DNA of 64,000 nt from Clostridium sp. CAG:411 (GTDB lineage Bacteria > Bacillota > Clostridia > Lachnospirales > Lachnospiraceae), in NCBI GenBank assembly GCA_000437275.1, contig FR899719.1, positions 24,907 through 88,906 of the forward strand, given 5' to 3'. The notes beneath the pieces were generated by a model. That model saw only the letters and a program-made list of their open reading frames with translations, did no database searches and was not told the origin of the DNA. Positions 42,972 through 51,967 of this stretch are shown piece after piece (the first letter of the stretch is position 1; the number at the start of each line of letters is the position of its first letter). The position numbers and the translations under genes are program-made.

Positions 42972-43499
42972 ATGAAAAAGAATATTTTTACAATTATTAT
43001 TATGGCATTGGCGGTTATCAATGTAATTTTGACAGCAGTGATTGTTTTTACAACAGTTCCTGCCATGAACCGAACAAATAACCTGGTAAAACAGATTTCT
43101 CAGATGGTAGATTTGGAGTTAGAATCGTCAGAAAAGAATGATGATGCAGTTGTAAGTGTAAAAGATAAGGAGAATCATACTTTTAAAAATGCATCAGAGG
43201 GGACTATAACAATTAATTTACAAAACAGTGCAGATGGAAGTAAACATTATGCACAATTGGATGCCGTATATGTAACTGTAAATAAATCCGCAGACGGATA
43301 TAAAGACCTAGTATCAATTTTAGATAATAAGGGAAGTGACGTTATTGAAATTGTTACAAATGTAATTGCAAGTTATGATTACGAGCGAATTACAACAGAT
43401 AAGACACAGTTAAAGACAGATATTGTAAATAAATTACAGGACTTTTTCGAATCCGATGCGATTATAGACGTTTCGTTTGATAATTTGTGTTTCCAATAA
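42972..43499 (+). CDS. fliL: Flagellar basal body-associated protein FliL
   Basis: A 175-aa protein with one N-terminal membrane helix (about 5-27) and an extracytoplasmic domain matching FliL ('YAQLDAVYVTVNK', 'VIASYDYERI', 'LQDFFESDAIIDVSFDNL'). FliL modulates stator function. GAGGAGGT precedes the ATG. A terminator follows, so it ends this transcription segment. Confidence 0.87.
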   Translation: MKKNIFTIIIMALAVINVILTAVIVFTTVPAMNRTNNLVKQISQMVDLELESSEKNDDAVVSVKDKENHTFKNASEGTITINLQNSADGSKHYAQLDAVYVTVNKSADGYKDLVSILDNKGSDVIEIVTNVIASYDYERITTDKTQLKTDIVNKLQDFFESDAIIDVSFDNLCFQ

Positions 43500-43511
43500 T
43501 GGAAAAATCAT

Positions 43512-43558
43512 AAAAGGTATGTGTTGGAAAGAGGTAGGTATTACAACACATACCTTTT
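43512..43558 (+). terminator. Rho-independent terminator between fliL and fliM
   Basis: A 15-bp perfect stem (43512-43526 with 43544-43558) with A4 on the left, T4 on the right and a 17-nt loop. It lies inside the fla/che cluster and may be partial, since only four T follow. Confidence 0.8.
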
Positions 43559-43858
43559 GTCTGTGCAAGTAGCATTCGAGTATAAACGTATAAATAATGA
43601 AAGGCTAATCTGGAATAAATAGTATGAAATAGAACTTATTAGCATGAGAGCAATAGGATAGACTTTTTTATAGCACACAAGTAGAATGGTGAATTGCAAA
43701 ATGTGAAGTTTTAGAAAAAAATGTCAAAAAATGAAAAAAATGAACTAAAAAGTGAAATTTTGCTTTGATTTAGTCGAAAAGTGTGATATGATATAGCTAT
43801 ATTATTTTAAAGTAAAAAGTATAAGACAAGCTTAAGAATATAGGATGAGGTGAGATAA
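43559..43858. other. fliL-fliM intergenic region
   Basis: About 300 nt with no gene. It is AT-rich with repeated AAAATG-like tracts (43699-43756) and contains the fliM promoter near its end. Nothing else was recognised. Confidence 0.5.
43765..43792 (+). promoter_or_regulatory. Internal promoter for the fliM-led segment
   Basis: The -35 TTGATT (43765-43770) and extended -10 TGA-TATGAT (-10 at 43787-43792) are spaced 16 nt. It restarts transcription after the terminator at 43512-43558. Confidence 0.65.
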
Positions 43859-44839
43859 ATGGGCGAGGTCTTATCGCAGGATGAGATTGACAATTTGTTG
43901 GCAGCGATGAATAGTGGTGATTTTGATGCCGACGATATAAAAGATGATGCAGATAAAAGTGTAAAAGTATATGACTTTGCCAGACCGTCTAAGTTTTCTA
44001 AGGAACATTTAAGAACCTTGGAAATTATTTTTGAACATTACGGCAGACTGTTATCCACAAACTTGCCTGCTTATTTTCGTAAGACAGTACAAGTTGATGT
44101 GATGAATTCAGAAGCGATAACGTATTCTGAATTTTCTAACGCACTATCTAATCCGGTTATATTAGGTGTGGTAAGTGTTGCTCCGTTAGAAGGTAATTTT
44201 ATTCTTGAACTTGCTGACAATTTAGGGTATACAATTATTGACCGTATGCTGGGTGGAAGTGGAAAACCACTAGACAAGACAAGGGACTTTACGGAAGTAG
44301 AGTTGATTATAATTGAACGTGTAATGAATGTTTGCACAAATCTTTTGATAGAACCTTGGGAAAGTGTGATTAGCATTGAGCCTAGATTAGAGAGAATAGA
44401 AACCAATTCACAGTTTGCACAGATTATCTCACCAAGTGAGATGATAGCTATTGTTACAATGAATCTAAGCATTGGAACAGTAGAGGGACTGATGAACGTT
44501 TGTATTCCATATACGACGGTAGAAGATGTAATTGATAAATTAAATACAAAATATTGGTATGCTAGTATGCAGGTGAAAGATGAAAAGATTTATCAAGAAA
44601 TGATAGAACATACAATTTCAAGAGCTAAAATACCAATTAAAGCAGTTTTAGGTAAGAGTACAATATCAGTTAATGATTTTGTAAATATTCAGGTTGGTGA
44701 CATCATTCGATTGAACACAAAGACAGATGATGAATTAAATGTCTATGTGGGTAATATCAACAAATTTACTGCGGTTCCGGGAGCCTCTTCGGATATGTAT
44801 GCAGTTAGATTGACGTCAGTAATAAGGGAGGAAATGTAA
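43859..44839 (+). CDS. fliM: Flagellar motor switch protein FliM
   Basis: FliM is the C-ring subunit that receives CheY-P. The N-terminal docking motif 'LSQDEIDNLLAAM' (5-17) is intact. The CheC-like middle domain and C-terminal SpoA domain (about 255-326, 'VLGKSTISVNDFVNIQVGDII') follow. 326 aa, standard. Two nt separate it from fliY. Confidence 0.97.
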   Translation: MGEVLSQDEIDNLLAAMNSGDFDADDIKDDADKSVKVYDFARPSKFSKEHLRTLEIIFEHYGRLLSTNLPAYFRKTVQVDVMNSEAITYSEFSNALSNPVILGVVSVAPLEGNFILELADNLGYTIIDRMLGGSGKPLDKTRDFTEVELIIIERVMNVCTNLLIEPWESVISIEPRLERIETNSQFAQIISPSEMIAIVTMNLSIGTVEGLMNVCIPYTTVEDVIDKLNTKYWYASMQVKDEKIYQEMIEHTISRAKIPIKAVLGKSTISVNDFVNIQVGDIIRLNTKTDDELNVYVGNINKFTAVPGASSDMYAVRLTSVIREEM

Positions 44840-44841
44840 GA

Positions 44842-45996
44842 ATGGATGGAATGTTATCCCAGGAAGAAATTGAGGCATTACTAAAGGATGGCGATGGTCA
44901 GAATAATGATACAGGTACAGTAGGATTATCTGATGTTGAAAAGGATGCAGTTGGCGAGATTTCTAATATATGTATGGGGAGTGCTGCGACAACACTGTCA
45001 ACACTTGTAAATGAAAAAGTTGTGATTACAACTCCTGTTGTTTCGCTTGTTACCTTGAATGAGTTATCATCAAAATTTGGAAGACCATGTGTTTTTGTTC
45101 AAATTGCTTATATAGAGGGTTTGGATGGAAGTAATGTTTTAATTTTAGATGAGAGAGATGTAAAAGTAATCACCGATTTGATGATGGGTGGTGATGGAAG
45201 CAATGTTGCTGATGAGTTATCAGATTTGCATTTGAGTGCAATTAGTGAGGCTATGAATCAGATGATGGGAGCTTCTTCTACATCGTTATCTTCGATGTTA
45301 GAAAGAAAGGTTGACATTAGTCCACCAAAGGCTAGCCTGCTTGATTTAAGCGACAGCATACAAGACGAGATGACATCTTTTCTCGATGGCGAATTTGTGA
45401 TGGTTTCTTTCAAAATGGAAATTGGAGATATTGTAGATAGCCAAATTATGCAATTATATCCAGTTGATTTTGCAAAGGATTTATATCAAAAATTTGTGGG
45501 AGAGTCTGCAGAAGCCGCTACAACAAATAAGGCGGCAGAGGCACCAAGTCCTGAACCAGCACCGCTTCAACAACAGGAACAGGCACCAATGCAGCAGAAT
45601 ATACCACAACAGCAGGCAATGCCACAAGGTATGCCACAGCAACAGGTGGCAATGCCACAGGGAATGGTACAACAACCAATGTATGGTATGCCAATGCCTG
45701 ATGTAAATGTGCAACCTGTTCAATTTCAACAGTTTAACCAGGCAATTGTTCCACTGAATCAGCAGGAGAACATTGATTTGATTATGGATGTTCCTTTGGA
45801 GGTTACAGTTGAACTTGGAAGAACTAATAAATCAATTAAAGAAATATTAGACTTTTCACCGGGAACAATTATTGAGTTAAATAAGCTTGCAGGTGAACCA
45901 ATTGACGTTTTGGTAAACGGAAAATTCGTTGCCAAGGGAGAAGTTGTTGTGATTGAAGAAAATTTCGGTATTAGGGTGACTGAAATTGTAAAATAG
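44842..45996 (+). CDS. fliY: Flagellar motor switch phosphatase FliY
   Basis: FliY (384 aa) fuses a CheY-P-binding peptide (LSQEEIEALL, 5-14), a CheC-type phosphatase module (about 30-205, with 'VGEISNICMGSAATTLS' and 'ISEAMNQMMGASSTSLS' active helices) and a C-terminal FliN/SpoA domain (about 306-384). The linker (about 220-305) is unusually rich in Gln, Met and Pro, with MPQGM-type repeats. In Bacillus FliY removes phosphate from CheY-P at the switch. Confidence 0.96.
   Translation: MDGMLSQEEIEALLKDGDGQNNDTGTVGLSDVEKDAVGEISNICMGSAATTLSTLVNEKVVITTPVVSLVTLNELSSKFGRPCVFVQIAYIEGLDGSNVLILDERDVKVITDLMMGGDGSNVADELSDLHLSAISEAMNQMMGASSTSLSSMLERKVDISPPKASLLDLSDSIQDEMTSFLDGEFVMVSFKMEIGDIVDSQIMQLYPVDFAKDLYQKFVGESAEAATTNKAAEAPSPEPAPLQQQEQAPMQQNIPQQQAMPQGMPQQQVAMPQGMVQQPMYGMPMPDVNVQPVQFQQFNQAIVPLNQQENIDLIMDVPLEVTVELGRTNKSIKEILDFSPGTIIELNKLAGEPIDVLVNGKFVAKGEVVVIEENFGIRVTEIVK
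45604..45673 (+). repeat. Degenerate tandem repeat encoding the Q/M/P-rich FliY linker
   Basis: GGCAATGCCACA-type units recur with a period of roughly 33 nt and CAACAG-rich spacers, encoding QQQ.AMPQGM-like repeats. Such repeats could change length by slippage. Confidence 0.5.
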
Positions 45997-46021
45997 TAGT
46001 AGAGGATAAGGAGAGAGGATT

Positions 46022-46384
46022 ATGGCTAAGAATGTTTTAATATGTGATGATGCAGCTTTTATGAGAATGATGATTAAGGATATTTTGACTAAAAATGGTT
46101 ACAATGTTGCGGGGGAGGCTGAAAATGGTTTAAAGGCCGTTGAAAAGTATAACGAAACAAAACCAGATTTAGTTATGATGGATATTACCATGCCAGAGAT
46201 GGATGGTATTCAGGCTTTGAAGAAAATCAAAGAAGCAGATCCAAATGCAACTGTTATTATGTGTTCTGCGATGGGACAGCAGGCAATGGTTATTGAGGCA
46301 ATTCAATCTGGTGCAAAAGATTTTATTGTAAAACCGTTCCAGGCAGACCGAGTATTAGAAGCAATTAAAAAAGTGGTGGGCTAA
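46022..46384 (+). CDS. cheY: Chemotaxis response regulator CheY
   Basis: A single-domain receiver (120 aa) with acid pocket D9/D10, phosphorylation site D54 ('VMMDITMPEMDG'), S82 and K104 ('VKPF'). Phosphorylated by CheA and read by FliM/FliY. Located after fliY as in Bacillus. Confidence 0.97.
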   Translation: MAKNVLICDDAAFMRMMIKDILTKNGYNVAGEAENGLKAVEKYNETKPDLVMMDITMPEMDGIQALKKIKEADPNATVIMCSAMGQQAMVIEAIQSGAKDFIVKPFQADRVLEAIKKVVG

Positions 46385-46386
46385 AT

Positions 46387-46770
46387 ATGTTTTTTATTCT
46401 TTCAGTTATGGGAAATTCATTTGAGAATTTTATACAGTTTTTATCTCTTATTGTAGTGTTTATTTTACTACTGGTTGTGGTATACTTTGTTACCAGATGG
46501 ATAGGTGGAATGGAACAACGACAATATGGAAATAAAAACATTAAAATAATTGAGGGAAGTCGTGTTGGCCCAAACAAGGTAATACAGATTGTACAAGTGG
46601 GAAAAAAATTTTTCGTTCTGGGAATTGGTAAAGACGAAATTTCATATTTAGGTGAGGTGAAAGAAGAAGATTTAACAATTTCTGAGGAAAAAATCAAGCC
46701 TTTGCCAGATTTTAAAGAGATTCTGGCAAAGGCAAAAGAGAAGATTCCCAAAAATAAAAATAAAAAGTAG
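46387..46770 (+). CDS. fliO: Flagellar biosynthetic protein FliO
   Basis: A 127-aa single-pass membrane protein (helix about 17-38) with the FliO/FliZ cytoplasmic domain ('KNIKIIEGSRVGPNKVIQIVQVGKKFFVLGI'). FliO assists assembly of the FliP ring in the export gate. Starts 2 nt after the cheY stop; fliP follows. Confidence 0.88.
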   Translation: MFFILSVMGNSFENFIQFLSLIVVFILLLVVVYFVTRWIGGMEQRQYGNKNIKIIEGSRVGPNKVIQIVQVGKKFFVLGIGKDEISYLGEVKEEDLTISEEKIKPLPDFKEILAKAKEKIPKNKNKK

Positions 46771-46782
46771 AGGTTGGTAAGC

Positions 46783-47631
46783 ATGTTAAAAATGATAAGA
46801 AGACTAGGTAGGAATTTGACTAGAATATTTGGACTATTGTTTTGCGTGTGTTCACTGACCTTTTTTTTCGTTCCTGAAAATCATGTGCAGGTTATACATG
46901 CAACAGAAGTCGATGAGATTGATGGAAGCGGGAAGTTAGATACAGAAGGTGGAGACGATTTCAACTTGAGTATTTCTACAAATGATGGAAGCACATCTTT
47001 GTCAAGCTCGTTGAAAATCTTGATTGTGCTTACTGTTATTTCTCTTGCACCATCTATTTTGATATTGATGACTTCCTTTACGAGAATATTGGTAGTTTTG
47101 CATTTTACAAGATCAGCACTAGGTACACAGACAACACCACCGAATCAGATTTTGATTGGATTATCACTTTTTCTGACATTGTTTATTATGTCTCCAGTAT
47201 TTTCACAAGTAAATACGGATGCAGTGCAACCGTTTTCGAAAGGAAAGATTACACAGGAAGAAGCTTTTGAAAAAGGGATGGCACCAATTAGAAAGTTTAT
47301 GCTTGATCAGACGGATCGTAAGGATTTAAAGATGTTTTTGGAGATTGCAGATGTATCTATAGAAGAATTAGATAATTCCGTAGATAATATTCCGACGACT
47401 GTAATTATCCCATCATTTATTGTTAGCGAACTCAGGAAGGCATTTATAATTGGTTTCTTAATTTATTTGCCATTTATTATTATAGACATGGTTGTAGCAT
47501 CTACATTGATGTCTATGGGTATGATGATGCTGCCACCAACGACAATTTCTATGCCATTTAAAATATTATTATTTATCATGGCTGATGGTTGGGGATTAAT
47601 TATTGGAGAGGTCGTCAAGTCATTTTATTAG
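46783..47631 (+). CDS. fliP: Flagellar type III export gate protein FliP
   Basis: An export-gate core subunit (282 aa) with a cleavable-type signal sequence (about 1-30), periplasmic segment and four membrane helices; motifs 'SLAPSILILMTSFTRILVVLHF', 'LFIMSPVF' and 'LPFIIIDMVVASTLMSMGMMML'. ATG 46783 is preferred (AGAGGTTGG upstream); TTG 46774 is an alternative. Confidence 0.96.
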   Translation: MLKMIRRLGRNLTRIFGLLFCVCSLTFFFVPENHVQVIHATEVDEIDGSGKLDTEGGDDFNLSISTNDGSTSLSSSLKILIVLTVISLAPSILILMTSFTRILVVLHFTRSALGTQTTPPNQILIGLSLFLTLFIMSPVFSQVNTDAVQPFSKGKITQEEAFEKGMAPIRKFMLDQTDRKDLKMFLEIADVSIEELDNSVDNIPTTVIIPSFIVSELRKAFIIGFLIYLPFIIIDMVVASTLMSMGMMMLPPTTISMPFKILLFIMADGWGLIIGEVVKSFY

Positions 47632-47656
47632 CAAATAAGAAAGAAGGAGATAGAGT

Positions 47657-47926
47657 ATGACCGAAGATACTGTCATTAATATTACAATGGCTACAGTATG
47701 GTTAATTGTAAAAGTTTCTGCACCGATGTTATTAGTTTCATTGGTAGTCGGATTGTTGATTAGTATTTTTCAGACAGTCACATCTATACAGGAACAGACA
47801 CTTACATTTGTACCTAAATTTTTAGCGATTTTAGTAACTATTGTTATATGTGGTAATTGGATTATGAATTGTATTACTACATATATGACTGAATTATGTA
47901 AAAATTTCAGTGTTTATATTCAGTAA
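47657..47926 (+). CDS. fliQ: Flagellar export gate protein FliQ
   Basis: An 89-aa protein with two membrane helices (about 15-40, 52-75), 'GLLISIFQTVTSIQEQTLTFVPK' being diagnostic. Part of the FliPQR gate; AAGGAGA precedes the ATG. Confidence 0.96.
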   Translation: MTEDTVINITMATVWLIVKVSAPMLLVSLVVGLLISIFQTVTSIQEQTLTFVPKFLAILVTIVICGNWIMNCITTYMTELCKNFSVYIQ

Positions 47927-47962
47927 ACACGGTGATGAAAATAAGAAGAAGGTCGCCAAAAT

Positions 47963-48733
47963 ATGAATTTTACAATTGAAAATTTAGAATTTTTTCTGTT
48001 GATTTTAGTTCGCATCTCAGGATTTATATTTTCGGCTCCTTTTTTTAGTTTGTCGAATATTCCTAGACGAGTGCAAGTGGGACTGAGTGTTTTTATAGCA
48101 GTTGTTTTATATGAAAGTTTAGAAAAAGACACTTTAGTTTACAATGGTGTAATTGAATATGCGGGATTGGTAATTTCAGAATTTATGTTAGGACTTATAA
48201 TGGGATTTATTATGAGTTGTTGTATCTATATTCTTAGTTTTTCAGGACAGATTATAGATATGGAAATTGGTTTTTCTATGGTTAATGTAGTAAACCCTAC
48301 TGCTAATATGTCTACAACAGTTACAGGTAATTTATACACATACTTTATTATGTTGTTACTGCTTGCAACTGATTTGTACAGATATATTTTAAGGGCTATT
48401 ATAGATGCCTTTTCGTATATACCCGTAGGAAAGGTTACCGTTCATGCCAATCTATATTTAATTATGGTTACCTTTATAAAAGATTATTTTATATTGGGTT
48501 TTAGAATTGTTTTACCTATTTTTGGAGCAACATTGATGGTAAATGTTGTATTAGGAGTTTTAGCTAAAGTGGCACCACAGATGAACATGTTTGTAATCGG
48601 TATGCAGTTAAAAGTATTTGTAGGACTGATTTTACTTGCTATTGCGGCTAAGTACATTCCGACTGTGGCAGATTTGCTGTATGATGAAATGAAATTGATG
48701 GTAAATGAAGTAATAAAAGCAATGTCACCTTAG
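47963..48733 (+). CDS. fliR: Flagellar export gate protein FliR
   Basis: A 256-aa protein with six or so membrane helices; 'RISGFIFSAPFFSLSNIPRRVQVGLS' and 'SGQIIDMEIGFSMVNVVNP' are family signatures. Completes the FliPQR gate. AAGAAGG precedes the ATG. Confidence 0.95.
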   Translation: MNFTIENLEFFLLILVRISGFIFSAPFFSLSNIPRRVQVGLSVFIAVVLYESLEKDTLVYNGVIEYAGLVISEFMLGLIMGFIMSCCIYILSFSGQIIDMEIGFSMVNVVNPTANMSTTVTGNLYTYFIMLLLLATDLYRYILRAIIDAFSYIPVGKVTVHANLYLIMVTFIKDYFILGFRIVLPIFGATLMVNVVLGVLAKVAPQMNMFVIGMQLKVFVGLILLAIAAKYIPTVADLLYDEMKLMVNEVIKAMSP

Positions 48734-48775
48734 AAAGTGATTCATGGGATGGACTTGAGAAAAGATATGATAAAT

Positions 48776-49885
48776 ATGAATTATTATTTGAATTATAATC
48801 TGCAATTATTTGCAAAGGAAGGTCCTGGAGGTGAAAAAACCGAAGAGGCTACACCTAAAAAATTGCAGGATGCAAGAAAAGAAGGACAGGTTGCTAAAAG
48901 TGTAGATATTATAACTGCATTTATGCTTCTTGGATTATTTTTGGGGTTAGAGGTATTTGTTGGCTATATAGGAACTAGATTTCTAACAGCGTTTCGTTCT
49001 ATATATGGAAGTATTAGTACCATTGCATCTGAAAAGGTAACACAAAATACTTGGGTAAGTATATTGAGAGATGCATTGTTTCAGATTGTAATTATAAGTG
49101 CTCCATTGATATTGATTGCTTTTGTAGTTGCGATTGTGTTTAACGTAGCACAGGTAAAGTGGGAACCTACAGCAAAGCCATTACAACCGAAATTTGATAA
49201 ATTTAATCCTGTGAAAGGAATGAAACGATTATTTTCTAAAGATAAAATTATGGAATTGTTGAAAGCTGTTGCAAAGGTTGGAGTTTTATCTTATGTAGTA
49301 TATAACGAAATAAAAGACGAGTATGCACTTTTGTTTCAATTTTATTCATATGACATACCAAAAGCATTGGTGGTCATTGGAAATCTTATAATAAATATTG
49401 GAATAAAAATTTCAGTAAGTTTTCTAGTGATAGCGGCTGTGGATTATATCTATCAAAAGCGTAAATTTGCGGAAGATATGAAAATGACAAAACAGGAATT
49501 AAAAGATGAATATAAAAATTCAGAAGGAGATCCACAGATTAAGGGAAAAATTAAGGCTCGTATGCGTGAAGCCTCACAAAAAAGAATGATGCAGGAATTA
49601 CCAAATGCAGATGTAGTAATTACAAACCCAACGCATTTGGCAGTTGCTTTAAAATATGATAGAGATTCAGCATCTGCACCAGTTGTCATTGCTAAAGGTG
49701 CAGATTATCTTGCAGAAAGAATAAAAAGTGTTGCAAGAGAGAATCAAATTGAAATAGTAGAAAATAAACCTGTTGCTCGAATGTTGTATTACAATGTTGA
49801 ATTGGAACAGGAGATACCGTCTGAATTATATCAGGCAGTTGCAGAAATTTTAGCTTATGTATATGGTTTGAAGAATCAGACATGA
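48776..49885 (+). CDS. flhB: Flagellar export switch protein FlhB
   Basis: FlhB (369 aa from this start) switches substrate specificity after autocleavage within NPTH (from N284), seen here in 'VVITNPTHLAVALKYD'. Four membrane helices precede the cytoplasmic domain. The frame is open from GTG 48737, with further ATGs at 48749 and 48767. None has a strong ribosome site. ATG 48776 is chosen because FlhB homologues begin just before the 'LQLFA..GEKTEEATPKK' motif. Confidence 0.93.
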   Translation: MNYYLNYNLQLFAKEGPGGEKTEEATPKKLQDARKEGQVAKSVDIITAFMLLGLFLGLEVFVGYIGTRFLTAFRSIYGSISTIASEKVTQNTWVSILRDALFQIVIISAPLILIAFVVAIVFNVAQVKWEPTAKPLQPKFDKFNPVKGMKRLFSKDKIMELLKAVAKVGVLSYVVYNEIKDEYALLFQFYSYDIPKALVVIGNLIINIGIKISVSFLVIAAVDYIYQKRKFAEDMKMTKQELKDEYKNSEGDPQIKGKIKARMREASQKRMMQELPNADVVITNPTHLAVALKYDRDSASAPVVIAKGADYLAERIKSVARENQIEIVENKPVARMLYYNVELEQEIPSELYQAVAEILAYVYGLKNQT

Positions 49886-49933
49886 CATAAAGTAAGGAAC
49901 TTTTAGGTTAGGCGAAGAAGGAGGAAAACCTTT

Positions 49934-51967
49934 ATGAAGAAAGCAGATTTAGTATTAGGTATATATTTACTTGCTGCGATTATCTTTTTTATTGTGCCAA
50001 TCCCATCCTTTCTATTAGATGGGTTACTTGCACTAAACATTGGTATTGCGTTGAGTATTTTGTTTACTGCATTATTCTCACGGGAAGCACTTAGCATGTC
50101 AAGTTTTCCAACTTTATTGCTATTTACAACTATTTTTAGAATTTCGTTGAATGTTTCATCTACAAAATTGATTTTATCAAAAGGAGATGCAGGAAACGTT
50201 GTTAATACATTTGGTAACTTTGTTGGTGGTGGTAATCTCGTTATTGGAATTATCGTATTTGGTATTTTAATTTTAGTACAGTTTATGGTTATCAACAAAG
50301 GTTCTGAGCGTGTAGCGGAAGTTTCCGCTCGTTTTACCTTGGATGCGATGCCAGGTAAACAGATGGCGATTGATGCCGACTTAAATACTGGTGCGATTAC
50401 AGATGAAGAGGCAAAAGCAAAAAGACAAAAAATACAGGACGAAGCCAGTTTCTTTGGTGCCATGGATGGTGCTACAAAATATGTAAAGGGAGATGCTGTC
50501 GCAGGTCTTATTATTACTTTTGTAAATTTAATAGGTGGTTTGGTCATGGGAATCATGATGCAAGGTCTGACTCCAAACGATGCATTATCAAAATATACAA
50601 TATTGACAATTGGTGATGGCTTATGTAGCCAGATACCTTCACTTTTAATCTCTTTATCAACTGGTATTTTGGTTACAAAAGTATCAAAGGAAGCAGATAT
50701 TGCAGATGTATTGATTGAACAATTATTTTCCATTCCGAAAGTATTATATATCGTAGGCGCAAGTATGTGCTTTTTGGGAATTGTAACCCCATTATCTACT
50801 CCTATTTTTGTAGCCTATGGTGCTGCCTTTTTAGCGGCGGGACATTCTATTAGTACAAAGGTCGGACAAAAGGAAATTGAAGAAGAAGTAAATGCCGATG
50901 AGGAAGAAGCAGAGGAAATTCGACGGCCTGAAAATGTGGTATCACTTTTACAGGTTGATCCGATTGAATTAGAGTTTGGATATGGAATTATCCCTTTGGC
51001 AGATGTAAATCAGGGTGGAGATCTATTAGACCGAGTTGTTATGATACGACGACAGATTGCGTTAGAGTTAGGTTGTGTAGTTCCTATGATTCGATTGCGT
51101 GATAATATTCAGTTAAATCCAAATCAATATGTTATAAAAATAAAGGGAGTACCAGTAAGTGAGGGAGAAATTTTATTCGACCATTATATGGCTATGAATC
51201 CTGGATATGTGGAAGAAGAGATAACAGGTATTCCAACCTTTGAACCGTCATTCCATTTGCCAGCAATCTGGATAACAGAAAGCCAAAGAGAGCGTGCGGA
51301 GTCAATGGGATATACGGTTGTTGATCCACCGTCAATTATTGCAACACATTTGACAGAAGTAATACGTGGACATTTAGATGAATTGTTGACAAGACAGGAT
51401 GTACAGAACTTAATTAATAATGTACAAGAGTCAAATAGTACATTGATAGCAGAATTAGTACCTAAGTTGCTTGGTGTAGGCGAAATTCAGAAGGTGTTAC
51501 AAAACTTATTGCGTGAAGGAATTTCCATACGTGATTTAATTACTATATTTGAAACATTAGCAGATTATGCGCCAACGACCAGAGACACCGATGTCCTGAC
51601 AGAATATGCCAGACAGAATTTAAAACGTGCGATTTCTAACAAGTATTTTCCTCTCAATGAAATGACAAGTGTGGTAACACTAGATCCAAAAATAGAGCAG
51701 GAAATTATGAATTCTGTGAAACAGACGGAACAGGGAGCTTATTTAGCACTAGATCCAGAATTAAAGCAATCAATTATAAATGCATTACAGACAGAGATGA
51801 CAAAGCTGGAAGACTTGGGTAAAAATCCAATTGTAATTACGTCTCCAATTGTTCGTATGTATTTTAAGAAAATGACAGAGGAGTATTTTAAAGATTTGAT
51901 CGTTGTTTCTTATAATGAAATTGAATCGAATGTTGAATTACAATCAGTTGGGATGGTGACAGTATAA
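49934..51967 (+). CDS. flhA: Flagellar export gate protein FlhA
   Basis: A large gate component (677 aa): eight N-terminal membrane helices with the FHIPEP-family region ('ARFTLDAMPGKQMAIDADLN'), then a cytoplasmic domain (about 330-677) that docks chaperone-substrate complexes. GAAGGAGG precedes the ATG. flhF overlaps the stop (TAATG). Confidence 0.97.
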   Translation: MKKADLVLGIYLLAAIIFFIVPIPSFLLDGLLALNIGIALSILFTALFSREALSMSSFPTLLLFTTIFRISLNVSSTKLILSKGDAGNVVNTFGNFVGGGNLVIGIIVFGILILVQFMVINKGSERVAEVSARFTLDAMPGKQMAIDADLNTGAITDEEAKAKRQKIQDEASFFGAMDGATKYVKGDAVAGLIITFVNLIGGLVMGIMMQGLTPNDALSKYTILTIGDGLCSQIPSLLISLSTGILVTKVSKEADIADVLIEQLFSIPKVLYIVGASMCFLGIVTPLSTPIFVAYGAAFLAAGHSISTKVGQKEIEEEVNADEEEAEEIRRPENVVSLLQVDPIELEFGYGIIPLADVNQGGDLLDRVVMIRRQIALELGCVVPMIRLRDNIQLNPNQYVIKIKGVPVSEGEILFDHYMAMNPGYVEEEITGIPTFEPSFHLPAIWITESQRERAESMGYTVVDPPSIIATHLTEVIRGHLDELLTRQDVQNLINNVQESNSTLIAELVPKLLGVGEIQKVLQNLLREGISIRDLITIFETLADYAPTTRDTDVLTEYARQNLKRAISNKYFPLNEMTSVVTLDPKIEQEIMNSVKQTEQGAYLALDPELKQSIINALQTEMTKLEDLGKNPIVITSPIVRMYFKKMTEEYFKDLIVVSYNEIESNVELQSVGMVTV

